Shown one piece after another: positions 22,638 through 34,932 of a stretch of DNA of 64,000 bases; positions within the stretch are counted from its first letter, which is position 1, and the number at the start of each line of letters is the position of its first letter. This DNA comes from Schistosoma mansoni (lineage: Eukaryota; Platyhelminthes; Trematoda; Strigeidida; Schistosomatidae). Below the pieces are notes generated by a model. It saw only the letters and a program-made list of their open reading frames with translations. It ran no database searches and was not told where the DNA came from. Where the stretch lies: assembly GCF_000237925.1 (NCBI RefSeq), contig NC_031495.1, positions 59,083,115 through 59,147,114 on the forward strand, read 5' to 3'. The position numbers and the translations under genes were made by a program.

Positions 22638-25600
22638 ATGACTAAGATGTATCTTGTGCAAATTATACTGGTGACAATGTTGCTTTTGTTGAACACAGAA
22701 TACAGTAAGTGTTTATTTGTTAATTTTACATTATACCAAATAGTTCATATGCAAGTGCTGTACCAAAAAGTAACATATACAGAGTTGTACTCTATTCAGT
22801 TGTTTTATTTAGACTATTCAACATCACTTTATGATAAATGTTAGATAGTATTATATACAATATACATAATCCCTCTAATAGAATTTGTTAAGATTGAGTA
22901 CAGATTTGATTGTTACGTTAATTAGCTTCACTCCGACTTACAGTGTAAAATGTAACTGCTCAAAAGCAATATATTCGTCACTCTGAATCGTTAATCATTT
23001 TTTCTGTTGGAAATCTCTGAAATTACTTTTGATAGTACGATCGAACAGCGGACATCCAACTTAATGGAGGATAAAGTGAGAGGATATAAGTTCAAATTGC
23101 AGTACATATATGTTCAGTGAGCCAATTTTTCATCAAGACTAAGTATTTTATGATTTACCAGAGAATTATTTAGCTCAAATTAACTATTATTTTAATTTTA
23201 ATACCGCTAGGTGAAATCCAGGGAAGTTGAAGATGGAATTAAAACAGTCCACAATCCTGTTGTTAATGGAATGAGATTGATTAGAAAAAACATAAAATGA
23301 CAATTTCTCTATTTAAGTTTATTCTTCAATACTACCATAAATAATCGAAGATAATGCATCATCGCCTTCACTTGTAGTAACTTCCCACATATTCAGCTTA
23401 GTATTTTAAGATGAGTTAAGGTTAGTTTACTCGATCGGTTATAGTATTGCACTCAGACAAATGGATTTTAAATAGTGTGTTGTGACACAGGTTTTCGTCG
23501 ATTGTACCCCATTAAATAATGTCATTCATATTGAGTTTCTAATTGATGTGATGTAATCGATAAACTGTTTGTCGTGCAGATTAACAGAGGAAAAGACTGA
23601 ATCCAGTACACATTTGAACACTTACAGTTATAACTGGAAGTTACAACCTAATTTCTGGTAAGTATATAATTTGAATCAACTTGCGTAAAATAGTGAACGA
23701 GAACACAAGTGAAATACCAAATTACAGAACGTCTTAGTAAAATCTGAGAATCACACAGTAAATACTTCATTTGCAAAATGTCAATCAATCGTCTCAGACC
23801 TATCTGTTCCTTCATTTCCACACCAGTCACTCACAGTCCTCGCTTCTTTTTCTTCGATCTTCTTAAACCTCTGCCGCCAGGTATTTCGCTTTCGATTAAT
23901 GATACATGCTACTTATATCTATCGACATCAGTAGCACACATCACAATAGGAATAGATGGAGACTATACTTTGCATTCGGACAGTTAATCATTTTGATTAA
24001 ACAGCTAATGATTATAGTTACTATATCTATCTAATACCGTTTTCTTCACAAGCTATAATTCAATAGATTTTCGATATTATCTATATTGCTGGGATTGATG
24101 AGATTTCATGTCATATTTTTACTTGTTGTATTTGTCCTCATTATTAGTAATAATAGGAAAGAATTCGAATTCAGTTAGTCTTTTATATTTTCGAATTCAA
24201 TTAAATTCCATATGGCTAAATTCAGTGTTGTAACTGTTGATGCTACACGTTTCTCATTTCGTCGCAGTTTTTTCGTTCGAAGATAATTGTTAAAATATTT
24301 TACTTTTTGACTGTTACATTGTTTGCAAAACAATCTTTAATTCGAAATCAACTTCGGTAACTTATATAGTTGAAATCATGAGTCAATTCAAGCTAGACCA
24401 ACATGGAAAACCTGAAAGCACTGGACGGCTGTTTCGTCCTATTGTGGGACCGCTCAGCAGTGCGCATCCACGATTCTGCCTCGATAACTTAATTGTAGAA
24501 ACTCCAAAATGGCACTAGTCTCAATTGTATTTAACCGAAAGAGCTTTTGATGTATTTATTTCATATATACAAGGAATGATTTCGGAATTCGGACTAAAAA
24601 TCCAAGATTATCCACTAAAAGCATTTTTCAAGTGATATTTATTATATACTAAAATCATCTGGTTAAACTCTACCACCAAGAGGGTACTTCACATTTGTTT
24701 TTGTCAACAGTAAGAAGCGAATATGTTACTCAGTAAATTGTTATGTTGTTAGTGAATGCAGTCAAGTGAAATGATATTGTAAATCGTATACATGCGTCCA
24801 GTTATTGATTAATTTGTATCAATTACTACCTAGTTATTTTATAGTTAAGATCATGAGTCAATTGAGGCTAGACCACCATCGAAAACGTGGAAGCACCGGA
24901 CGGCCGTTTCGCCCTATTATGGGACTCCTCAGCAGTGCGCATCCACGAACCCGCTCTCGCGAGATCCGAACCCAGGACCTACCAGTCTCGAGCCGGAGCC
25001 CTTAACCGATAGACCACTGAGCTGGCATCCAACGGTGTTAATGTCTAACCTCAACCAATCCACGAAATTGCGCAACCAACTTCCAATGTACTGAGGTAGA
25101 TACCTGTCTCTACCTGACATGGATTAGCTCCACTGGCCACGACTTCTCACTAGAACTCCAGGAATTACCTCAAGGAGCCAGTCACTAGTGAGCATATGAT
25201 CTACCTAGTTAAGCATATTCAATTTTGCCTATAGGCCAGATAAGTAAAGCATATACAACACTTTGCATTTTTGACAGTTTTTAAAAAAGTGGGAGTAGGG
25301 TTCGGTGGTTTCATTTGTTGTGTATTATTTCGTATTATCAATAATTGATGATCCGCATTCTTAATTTTCTTCTATATATCAAGCTGTATCAGTACTTGCT
25401 CACTTATACAGGGAGAAGTAACCAACTATGTCTTTAGTCATAATAAATTGGCATGCTAGGAGCAATGCCAGTATTTTAATGAAACAAGTCTGAAAAATAC
25501 CTTATATTTAATCGCCAATAAACACATGTTTATTGAAATGAATACTTGACAATAAATTTTTCAGTTTAGTCCCTGTAATTACCATAAAACTGATGTCAAC

Positions 25601-26562
25601 TGGAAAAATCACTCAGTCTTCTCTGGCTTCTAATCACAAACTTTTCATGAGAAACTACATTGAAATTATGAGAAATACGTACAAACTCATATTAATAAAT
25701 AAGGATGATTTTATCAAATTTGATCCTGTGTTGAATAAAAACAGTTGCAGAAGTAGTATAAATACACAATATGTATACACAGTTCTACAAATACTTTTTT
25801 TCCTATTCATTTTCAATATCAGGTCTATCACTAAAGTGTTACACATGCGCTTTCTGTTCAGTACCATTTAATCCACACTCACTACTAGTTAATGAACAAG
25901 ATGATTGTAGATGGTGTGCAGTAAGTTTAATGCATAAACAGTATTCAAGTAGTTTTTGTTATTATTCATTTACTTATTGGATTCGACTTAACGAATTTCC
26001 ATTAATCAATGCTATATCAGTGCTACATCACATCATGTGTAGGATTATTAGCTAGAAAATTTGATTTATCCAAGGTACTGTTGTTAGATTCTGATTAATG
26101 ATTAACATAAAAAAGTTGTGTGTTTGTATTTACAGTCACTTTTTAAGGAATATTATGACTAAAACTTCTTTAGTATAACGCCATCTTCATTTGTGTAATG
26201 TGTGTACATAAATGATAGTGATCAGTCCGCATTGGGGTTAGTTTTCTATTTGACTGATAGGAAAACTTGAATCTTTTTGGATAGCATTAGTCTCTTTGGT
26301 TGTTTTGTTCGTCTGATTTATTTTCATTGTATCCACTTTCTTTTTATTACAGAAAATTAATATAAAAGGTGTACCCTACCCATTTAGACTCTGTGCAGCT
26401 GATTGTGGATATGATTACTGGAAAAAAAATTTTAGTTCCTTTAGTTATGAATGTTGCCAAAAAGACTTATGTAATAAAAGCATACAAAGTCGGGTAACGC
26501 ATCAATTTCTATTTATTATTGTCTTAATGTTTGTTTGCTTTATTATTCATAAGAAAAACTGA
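22638..26562 (+). CDS. Ly6/uPAR-like three-finger surface protein 2 (complete, 3 exons)
   Basis: The exons are 22638-22704, 25823-25920 and 26353-26562, all with GT/AG borders. They join into a 124-residue protein. Residues 1-22 are a signal peptide rich in I, L and V; the start at 22638 gives the longest peptide, and an in-frame ATG three codons on is an alternative. The mature part has cysteines at 28, 31, 34, 51, 54, 69, 73, 89, 90 and 95, the ten-cysteine Ly6/uPAR set (family disulphides make three loops). NFS and NKS are possible N-glycosylation sites. Residues 107-120 are hydrophobic and end in HKKN, so GPI attachment near N96-S101 or a short type I anchor are both possible. AATAAA is at 26912. 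Intron 1 (3.1 kb) holds two antisense SINEs. In schistosomes such proteins (the SmLy6/CD59-like group) sit on the tegument; the specific role here is unknown. Confidence 0.9.
23735..23990. repeat. Dispersed repeat, unclassified (copy 1, in intron 1 of gene 2)
   Basis: TACTTATATCTATCGACATC, followed by AGTAGCACACATCACA, matches the copy at 48040-48330 (TACTTATATCTATCAACATA followed by AATAGCATACTCCACA). A plus-strand ORF here has no recognisable domain. Confidence 0.5.
24368..24488 (-). mobile_element. Type A SINE fragment, ribozyme core mutated
   Basis: 3' half of the SINE in intron 1 of gene 2. On the element strand the core reads CTGAGCG instead of CTGAGGA; stem I GCACTG/CAGTGC is kept. 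It is predicted inactive. Confidence 0.8.
24840..25205 (-). mobile_element. Full-length tRNA-derived hammerhead SINE (type A reference copy)
   Basis: About 365 bp on the minus strand. In element order it has a 5' region starting near CTCACTAGTGACTG, the tRNA-like part with A box (TGGTCTATCGG, about 25010) and B box (GGTTCGGATC, about 24967), a short linker, the hammerhead, and a 3' tail ending in GACTCATGATCTTAAC. The A and B boxes give an internal RNA polymerase III promoter, known for SINEs. It lies antisense in intron 1 of gene 2. Confidence 0.9.
24893..24938 (-). ncRNA. Hammerhead ribozyme (type I), intact
   Basis: The core CTGAGGA and GAAA are intact, stem I is GCACTG/CGGTGC (one wobble), stem II is GTCC/GGGC (one wobble), and the triplet is GTC. 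It is likely active. It is transcribed from the strand opposite to gene 2. Confidence 0.8.
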
Positions 26563-27185
26563 ACAAAATATCCCAATTCACTTGTTACTAAGTATACATT
26601 TTGCTGTTTATTTGCACTTTAACATACTACTTATTATTCAAATGTATTTCATTTAACTTCATGTTATACTATAACCATCTTAAAAAAAAATTTTTTTTGA
26701 TTTCGCAATTCACGAATTCATAGTATCATATGCATTACCCTTAGAGTTTAGTTGCTTAGTCAGCTTACTTTAGTTGAACATCGTTTTGCATTGCATAAAA
26801 TTGATTAGTTTTTTTCTAGAATTTATAGTTACCAGTACGTAGTCATGTATTTATGCATTGAAATGCTTACAAATATTGAAAATATCCATTTGTTGTAAAA
26901 CTATGTCTCGTAATAAAGAAATGACAACGCTTGATTGGAGCCAATTTCTTAGACATATATATATTCTACTAAAGACTTATATGCTCCATTTCAATCCTCA
27001 CTGTTATGTATCATAGAAAATCGGCCAAAAACGATTGAAAAATGGCTTATTATTTTCTTAAAATTATAAAATGAAGCAGTACTTACATAATACCACATTC
27101 ATCCAGTTTCAAACGATGTGAATAAAATTTGTTTGGTTTCCTTTGTACTATTTAAATTTGTACTAGTTTAATTTGGTTACTTACT
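26563..27185. other. 3' flank of gene 2
   Basis: 3' UTR and downstream sequence. AATAAA at 26912-26917 is the best polyadenylation signal, about 350 bases after the stop codon. Nothing else recognised. Confidence 0.45.
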
Positions 27186-27260
27186 TACTCTGAAGAAGTA
27201 GCTTACATTAAGTCACGAAATGTCAGAAATACAATTTTCTACCAATTGGAATATAACAAA
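27186..27260 (+). repeat. CTGAAGAAG...CGAAATG repeat unit
   Basis: CTCTGAAGAAGTAGCTTACA, then CACGAAATGTCAGAAATAC. Same layout as the units at 922-1285 and 34603-34662. Possibly a Penelope-like element terminus. Confidence 0.35.
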
Positions 27261-27850
27261 AAGTAGATATATTTATTATTATACTTATATACTTGAAGCA
27301 AATAATATTCATAATCTGAAACTTTGAAATCACTACCGAGTTCTTTAACGACTACCGTTACAGATGTTCATTGAGTAACCATACAATAACCATACAATGA
27401 ACACCAGTTCACAGGTACGATCACTTTGATAAAGGAAAGGAATGTAACATGTATAAAATAAGGGTTTGTTATTTGAAATACGTAATGTATAAATTGTTTT
27501 GGTTGAATATTTGTCAAGAAAATTGCAATAATGTGAAGTTGCAAACTTGAGCCTAAGGTATCTAGATTGCTATTGGTAAACGTTAGTTTTCTTCTTTTAA
27601 GGGATAACGTCGACAAAATTCTTTTTATTCATAATTCTACAATAACGTTTGCTGTTATCTGATTAGTTGTTATTGCTCATAGTTTGGTGACTTTGTTGTG
27701 TACTCCAACATCATTGTATGTTACTAAATAAACGAAATTGCTTCAATTCAATTTTTGCTTCCGTTTAAAATATAAAGCGTGTGGATTATCAACATTACAA
27801 TCATAGAACCCGTTCGTATTAGAATATTCTCGATCGTCTGTGAATACGAC
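27261..27850. other. Intergenic, nothing recognised
   Basis: AT-rich with a short chance ORF on the minus strand. Confidence 0.5.
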
Positions 27851-28405
27851 ATAGATAACACCAAACAAATCACACGGGATGGAGAAACTCTGCTGGAACA
27901 GGTGGAAAAACTACACATACCTAGTCAGCATCGTCGATGAACAAGAAGGATCCGATGCAGATGTAAAAGCAAGGATTGGCAAAGTACGAACAGCATTCCT
28001 ACAATTGAAAGACATACGGAATTCAAAAAAACTGTCAACCAATATCAATGTCACAATCTTCAATACGAATGTCAAAACAATCCTACTGTATTGAGATGGA
28101 ACTTCGAGAACCACCACAACCATCATCAAAAATGTACAAATATTTATAAACAATTGTCTGTGTAAGATACTCAATGTCCGTTGACTCGATAACATCAGCA
28201 ACAGCCTACTGTGAGAGAGAACAAACCAGACTCCATCTAAAGAGTAAATTAGGAAAGGACGTTGGGAGTGGATAGGACATACATTGAGGAAATCATCAAA
28301 CTGCATCACGAAGCAAGTGCTAACTTGGAATCATGATGGGAAACGGAAAAGAGGAAAACCAAAGAACATATTGCGTCGGGAATCGGAAGAACAGGCATCA
28401 AAGGA
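27851..28405 (+). pseudogene. RTE-like retrotransposon fragment, defective subfamily (copy 1)
   Basis: It encodes 'VSIVDEQEGSDADVKARIGK' and 'STNINVTIFNTNVKTILLY', then an in-frame stop (TATTGA at about 28090). It is almost identical to the minus-strand copy at 36596-37545, including that stop codon. So the defect was present before the copies multiplied or were duplicated. Confidence 0.85.
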
Positions 28406-29173
28406 ATGAATAGCTCTGATGGATTTGAGTGACTTGTCGGTTAATTGTCAATCACCGTTTAGTTATTAGGCAGTTAACAATTAAAAACTTGAAACATAAC
28501 AATGGAAAAACAGTTCTTTTTATCAATAATGAAGCTTTTTATGCTTAAAATTGATTCAACAGTTGAGAAATTAAAAAATAACAGATCAGGAGTTTCGTTC
28601 ACGTGAATGAATAACAATTATTTACTTGAGCCGGATTGTTACGGTAGATGGTGTTTGAAACGGCTCCAAAATGCTTCTCTATTACTTATGCGAACTCCAA
28701 TTGTGAGATCGCTAAAATTTCTCGTTTGCATGACTCTATGCTATGCTTCATAGGCAGTTGTATGATCTCCAGTCATTTAAATATACAATGCTTCCAGGTT
28801 ATAGGAACTTCGTTTGTCAAAGAAACGAAGACATATTTCAGCTTTATTTATTTAATAATATGAAATTATACTTAAAACTGCAACTGAATGTAACATTGAA
28901 TACTGGGGCAAACAATATGAAGCGCTTTCATAATATTGTTACAAAAATAACCTCGTAATAAAAGTGTAAAGGTTGAGAAGACTGAGAAATTCTGTTCTAT
29001 ATACATAAATATACACATATATCCCGAAATTCATTAACATCCTCATATTTCATTCAGTTTGCTCTTACGAATAATATTCTAAAAGAAGAATACGTCTATT
29101 ATCTGTCCCTATTTGAAACTAAGAAATCATATTTTTATATCTATCTATCTAACAAATCTTATATTTATAAGCA
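28406..29173. other. Intergenic, nothing recognised
   Basis: Two overlapping plus-strand ORFs near 28648-28958 lack motifs and are taken as chance. A short TATC run is at 29137-29152. Confidence 0.45.
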
Positions 29174-29485
29174 AAGAGGGATGGTGACTAGCAGTGGAAT
29201 CCAGGACACGTGTTTCGTCCTATTTGGGATTCGTCAACTGGACATACCTGCGTCTCAGAGTTGATGTTCACTCTGGGACTCAAACCAAGTACCGTTCGCT
29301 TCAAACTCCATCGTATTATCCTCTTAGCTATTGATTCCTGATAGCCCTTTGCTTCTGCAATAGGGTGAGGTTTAAATTAACGTGGTATTGTTTACTTGAA
29401 TCTTTACATTGATATTTAGGACTGCAATTGATCAGTTTCTTATTGGCACACGTGCATCCTGTGCATACTGCCTCAATACAGCCTT
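29174..29485 (-). mobile_element. Smα SINE, near full length
   Basis: It begins AGCAAAGAGGGATGGTGACT (complement of the 3' end) and includes the hammerhead region, then the GTTCACTCTGGGACTCAAAC segment, and continues to GCATACTGCCTCAATAC. The ribozyme core is TTGACGA instead of CTGACGA; loss of the invariant C3 makes it inactive. Confidence 0.8.
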
Positions 29486-30404
29486 AATTTACAATACTAA
29501 ATGAATCTTCTATTTCGTTTATTTCGTTCCACATTGTGTTAATATCAAGTAAATAATTTATGAATTAGAAATCCGACATAGTACACGTGGGAAAAATATA
29601 CTGAATTAGTCTACATAGGTTGTGCTCTTCTCTGTTAAAGTTGATCGTTCACTAGCACCAGCATTGATGTATTTGATAACAGATTTGTCTAAAAACATGA
29701 AGATCATTCAGTAATGAAGTGAGATTTGTAGAACTGCATGACTATGTAGATGTAAATCTGAAAAAAGATTTGAGTCAATTTCACATTTCAATGTTAATTA
29801 ATTGATTAATTAATACTTACAGTCTGTTAACCACTTGAAAGACATAAATCTATCTATTTAGAACAGGATCTATGAAAACTGTTACTGATGAACAAACTCC
29901 TCTTTATTCTTTGGATGATACGTTTTTTGTTTGGTAGTTAAGACAGAAATTTTCAATGTTATGGTGAACTTGGGAGTTATATGAAGCAGTTAAGATGATT
30001 AAAACTAAGATTACGACAAAATGTTACATAATTAACACTTTCAAAAATTATTATTCCGATATATTCAAATCGTGTTTATTGAATACAACAAAGATATAGT
30101 TTTTTTAAGGTTTCAGGAAATTAATACTGCTCTACTATTTAGGTAGATCAAAGCTACTTACCTTGGTTATCCGAATATCTGTGGCTTAAAATGCTTCACA
30201 GAGGAGAATTCTGTGGACGAGATACCTGTTAAAAGATAAATGTTGAAACGAATTATTTAAACACTAGGTGTTTCATTGGATCAAGTAGTTTGTACTCAGA
30301 GTTTATAGGAATATTTAGGTTTCCAAGCTATCACTGTTTACATTCACAAAAATCCAATGAGTTAACTAACTAGATAGTGGATTTGTTTTACCACATCAAA
30401 CTTT
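29486..30404. other. Intergenic, nothing recognised
   Basis: AT-rich, without ORFs or repeats I can name. Confidence 0.5.
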
Positions 30405-30585
30405 CATAGTTGGATTAATGAGTCAATTGAAACTAGACCAACATGGAAAATCCTATTGTGGGACTCTCCAGCACTGACAGGTCCTGGGTTGGAATCTCGC
30501 GGGAGAGTGAATTAAACGACCTTCCAGTACTTCCAGGTTTTCCATGTTTGTCTAGCTTCAATTGACTCATGAATTCAACCATAAA
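30405..30585. mobile_element. Head-to-head pair of type A SINE fragments
   Basis: Left arm (about 30418-30478) is minus-oriented: GAGTCAATTGAAACTAGACC and TCCTATTGTGGGACTC. The right arm (about 30479-30582) is plus-oriented: B box GGTTGGAATC, then CTTCCAGGTTTTCCATG and TTGACTCATG. The 3' ends face outwards and large parts of both hammerheads are deleted. Confidence 0.75.
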
Positions 30586-31889
30586 ATTACTAAAATCTCC
30601 ATAAAACCCCTTCTGATATATCAAGGTTCTTGTATTTCTTCCAAATTTTTGAAGTAGAAAAAATTAGAAATATTCAAAATATCCGCAAATCACAATAAGG
30701 ATTCTGCCATAACACAATGTTCAAAGTAGAGATTGAAATAAAATACAATACTCTGAATAAATGAAATACGTTGGAAACTGCAACCGCAGACAGAACCACA
30801 ATTAATGATGCAAAAAAGAAATGATGAATACAACACCGCATGATACACAGAGAATAATGAATTTTCCCTTCGTATTTACTATGTGACCAGTAAATCAATT
30901 CACTAGTAGATTTACATGAATTACAAAAGTTGGAAAGACAAAATTAATCTGAATTATTCTTTTGCTTTGTTAGTCTTTAGTCTTATGTAAAAAGTCATAA
31001 TAATATCTGATACCATGAAGATAACATTTGACGTATTACATTCCGAAATCCCATGACTTTGGTAGTTGGTAAATAATTGTTTACTCATAAAATAAATAAA
31101 TCTGCAATAGGTTTATTAACATGACGTCAGTTGAATTAGTTTAACAAATATTATGATTAATATTACTACCGTTTGTTCATCTTTCACTTCTAATTAATAA
31201 CTAATATGTGTGACTCGTTAAGCATAATCAAACGAGATTTATATTAAAATAAGTTTCTGTGTTAGCCGGAGCAAAGTTTTTAGTGACAGGGATTTGTTGC
31301 TCCGGTGAATGTTTTTGGTTATGTTGAATTTTCTGAGATAAATGGCTTATTTTTGAAGCTCTCATTTTCACTATGGACATCATCACAAACAGATGACAAT
31401 AGATTTAAAATATGAAAATGTTTCACAAATCAGTATGTGCTTAGTTAAGTGAAATGTTATCAGGATATTCTTTCAAGTATTTAGTTACGCAGTCTTAATT
31501 TCATTTGAAGAGAATTCTACTATCCTCGATGTTTTGGGAATATTTTGATTATCTGAAACATCAACGTTTCGTTCTAATTAGCCTTTCATGCGGTTCTTTT
31601 TTATCACTGTTTCATTTACTGTGTTTGGACAAGCACCAATACTTCTTCAATGCTTGGTTTTTAAAATCCCAGTTATATATCAATTAGCTCAGAATGGGGA
31701 AGGTACTTTAGAATTCGCTAATAAAGAAGACGGCTCAAATCAACTCTCGCAATGCTCATTACTTTTCAGTTAATTAACTTTTAAGATTAGTTTATGTGCG
31801 ACATTACTCATTGAAAACTACAGGTTGAAATTTATATTTCGAGAAAGTTGACTTGTGCTAGCAAAATGGACTGATAGAAATCTGATTGA
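30586..31889. other. Intergenic, nothing recognised
   Basis: AT-rich. ORFs at 31505-31773 and 30674-30898 are short, low-complexity and without motifs. Confidence 0.5.
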
Positions 31890-33650
31890 TCACTAACTGT
31901 TCCGCGCTTATTCACCATGCTACGTTGACGTGGTCGTCGGGCTTGCCTATCGTGATGAACCAATCGAGCTATGCTGGCTGGAACAATCGTTCCTCAAGGT
32001 CATACCATGCCAGACAGTTCGGTTGAAGAACGGTAAGACTAAAAGCAGCAAACCCAATGTCCGAAGGCGAAGTCGTACTGCTGACTGTAAAGAGGTGTGA
32101 CAGCAGTAAGGTGTTTCCTTCAGACAACCAGATTAACAGCGATGCTGCCTTCCCACAAGGAAGGGTGAGATTAGAAAAGGTTGACTCTAAAAATAAGCAC
32201 CTCTCCTTATCCGGCAGATATCCATCGTTGGTGGTGAGGTCCCAACAAGTACGGAGCTTACACGAAAATTGCTCACAAAAAGGTCATGTGTGACTGACTT
32301 CAAGCGGGTTTTGCTTGAGCACTGTTGTCACTCTCTCAGGTAACTAACACTAACCCTAATCCAATTTCTTTTTCAGATATCTTTAGAAGAACACTTCTAT
32401 GGTACCGCTAACCGGGGAGTTATGACCGCTCTCATACCCATAACATCACTCAAGATCAATGTATTCATAGTCATTTTCCTTCTCCAATTCATGTTATTCC
32501 TGCTATCTCGACTATCAACTCTATACTTCCTTCTCAAGCGACACCATGAGCAACGATGATAGTGCACGAAATACTGTCCCAAGTCTACTGAAACCTCACG
32601 CCAAGCTACACACTGGAGCCATCAATGCACGTGCTCTGTGTCAAGTCGGTCAACAGGCCTCCTTGGCTAAGACCCTAGAATATCGTACCATTGATGTATG
32701 CTGTGTCTCCGAAACACGCATACAGGATCCTAGTGTAGTCATTCAAGAGACCTCACCTAGTCAAAACAGGGAGCCGACGAGAAACTGCCTCCGTGTATCT
32801 GGCGACCCGATGGATAGTTCTAGTGGGCTGGTGGGTGTAGGCATAGCACTAAGTACGAGGGCAGAACAAACACTATTAGAATGGATCTCTGTTAACTCGT
32901 CTATGTGATGTTCGGTTAAGCGGCTCCGTAAGAACTCGGAAGGATAGGGACACACGTCTTTGCCTTTTCGTCGTTTCTGCCTATGCTTCCACTGACTGCA
33001 GCCCAAATGAAATGAAAGATAGATTTAGCAGGAAGCCTTCTGGACTTCTTCAGGAAGGTGGACACTCGGACATAATAGTCGTAGCAGGTGACTCTAATTC
33101 ACAAGTAGGTAGCTTAAACCAACCAGAAAGACATTGAGGTGGGTATCTTAGTATACCGGCTCATTAAACATTTAATAGTGACCGTCTGCTGCAACTGAGT
33201 TCAGATAATCGTTTGTTTTCAGCAAGCACTGATTTGAAGCACGAGGAGAGACATCGTCTAACATAGCAACCCTCTGCATCAAATAGACGTTGGACTCAAA
33301 TAGACCATATTGCCATCAGAACCATATTGCTCAACAGAAAACTACGGCTCGTCCTGGAATACATGTTTAGACTCTGATCATGCTCTAACACGAGCATGCA
33401 TTTGACTGCGCCTCATTGGGCGCAAAAAATCGAAACTAGGAAGGCCCATTAGAGATGAATCCAGCGATGAGAGACCACAACTTACATCCTGGCGAAAAGT
33501 CACATTTAGGCAATTTTGAAAATGAGGCTGACCTTGATGTCGCTTCGGAATATGTACGAATAGTTGTGGAAACAGCAGCGATATCTATTATTGATTTGAA
33601 CTAATGGGTTACAAAACTCCGCCTGTAGTCCCTCTGGGGGCTTTGGAATC
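31890..33650 (+). pseudogene. RTE/SR2-like retrotransposon, 5' part with endonuclease remains
   Basis: This is the only 5' part of a non-LTR element in the window. About 31890-32540 is its untranslated leader, less AT-rich than the surroundings. From 32546 an open frame starts with 'HTGAINARALCQVGQQ' and 'VCCVSETRIQD', typical of an AP-endonuclease-type N-terminal domain. A frameshift and stops follow near 32900. In the next frame come 'LCLFVVSAYASTDCSPNEMK', the catalytic 'VVAGDSN' box, 'QIDHIAI' and, after another frameshift, 'DSDHAL'. All are endonuclease motifs. The RT part is absent beyond about 33430-33650. Not functional. Confidence 0.9.
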
Positions 33651-34602
33651 ATGATTTTCAATGATTTCCAAACTAAATAATTGGAAACTGTACAAATGAG
33701 AATTATTTCAACACAAACCACCGAATAGTGGTGTTCGAAAATCAGTTATTTACAAATATTGAAATAACAATCTCAAAGTGCATGAAAATAACTCAGTCTT
33801 CTGAAGGTTACATAATTAAGTGACAACTGAAAGCGTTGTGTGCGATGGATTTTACCTATCTCTTGAGTACTTTTAGTTTTATATGAACGATATTGTTTGT
33901 TATTAATTGGCATACAATTATGGGTGATTACAATAAATTATCATACGAACAATAAATGAACAACGATAAGAAAAACAAGTATTTTTGGTGTTTATCTCGA
34001 CTGAGTGGAATGACTAATGTTGCATTGTGATCAGTGTCACTATTTATCACTTTTCTCTCTAACTGAATTTTGAAAATTAACTCCAAGTCGTCAGTCTTAA
34101 AAACATAAATTTATGTATTTCGGTTCCTTGTTAGGTATTTTAGTTTAATAGTAAGAGTAGTTTGTGGTGGTTCAATTAATATACTGTAATTTGGATTAAA
34201 TACAGTAGACTTTCAAAATTGATCAACTAAATCAGGATCACATTCAGTTAAGCGACTTACTGATCACAACAATGTTTCTGTCACATACGGTGGCACTATA
34301 CTTGATATGTGGAGCTTTCATCAATAAGGAGCTTAAAGTTTGAACGATATATCGAGCTCTTCTGATGATGTTAGTGACTGATGAAACTCCATCTTTTTTA
34401 TTTTGATTACAAGTTGGTAAGCTACGACTCATTGAATAATCCGACTTATTTGCAGCAGGTTTATTTTATTCACTTCATTTAATTTCTGTTTAGGCACTGA
34501 GTGAAGTACAATAAGTAATCACACTACTTCATATTTCAAAGTTTACTAACTTGACACTACCATTATGGAAATTCTATGTTGTTTATTGGTGGCTGACAAT
34601 AA
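33651..34602. other. Intergenic, nothing recognised
   Basis: AT-rich, no coding signal. Confidence 0.5.
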
Positions 34603-34662
34603 GTAGAAATTAAAATTTCCGAAGTTTCGCGACTTGATTTAAGTTCCTTCTTTGAAGTGGAT
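34603..34662 (-). repeat. GAAGGAAC...GCGAAACTTCGG repeat unit
   Basis: On the minus strand it has TTCAAAGAAGGAACTTAAAT, then AGTCGCGAAACTTCGG. It is the same family as 922-1285 and 27186-27260, possibly a Penelope-like terminus. Confidence 0.35.
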
Positions 34663-34762
34663 AAATAAAACACTTTACTAAATGTTTAATGTCTTTGTGA
34701 ATTATCAAGTCAAACCTTAGTAATGACACCTAAAAACTCATTGGTTTCCTCTTATATTACAT

Positions 34763-34932
34763 GGAAGAAGAGGAAGACCAAAGAACACATTACGCCGAGA
34801 AATGGAGACAGATATGAGAAGAATGAACAAAACTTGGATAGAACTAGAAAGGAATGCCCAGGACAGAGTGGGTTGAAGGATGTTGGTCGGCGGCCTATGC
34901 TCCATTGGGAGTAACAGGCGTAAGTAAGTTCC
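34763..34932 (+). pseudogene. RTE-like retrotransposon, extreme 3' fragment
   Basis: It contains AACACATTACGCCGAGAAAT through to CTCCATTGGGAGTAACAGGC and the GTAAGTAAG tail. It is the common 3' terminus of the RTE family seen at 4719 and 42267. Confidence 0.85.

Noticed and set aside
24965-25025. tRNA-like A and B boxes
   Set aside because: They belong to the head of a SINE. The region cannot fold into a complete cloverleaf with an acceptor stem as read by eye, so it is not a functional tRNA gene.
28648-28958. Two overlapping 71-codon ORFs
   Set aside because: Low-complexity, no domain, no splice sites in a sensible phase; expected by chance in AT-rich sequence.
32546-32908. 120-codon ORF as a possible host gene
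   Set aside because: Its motifs and the continuation in other frames (AGDSN, DHIAI, SDHAL) identify a retrotransposon endonuclease pseudogene.
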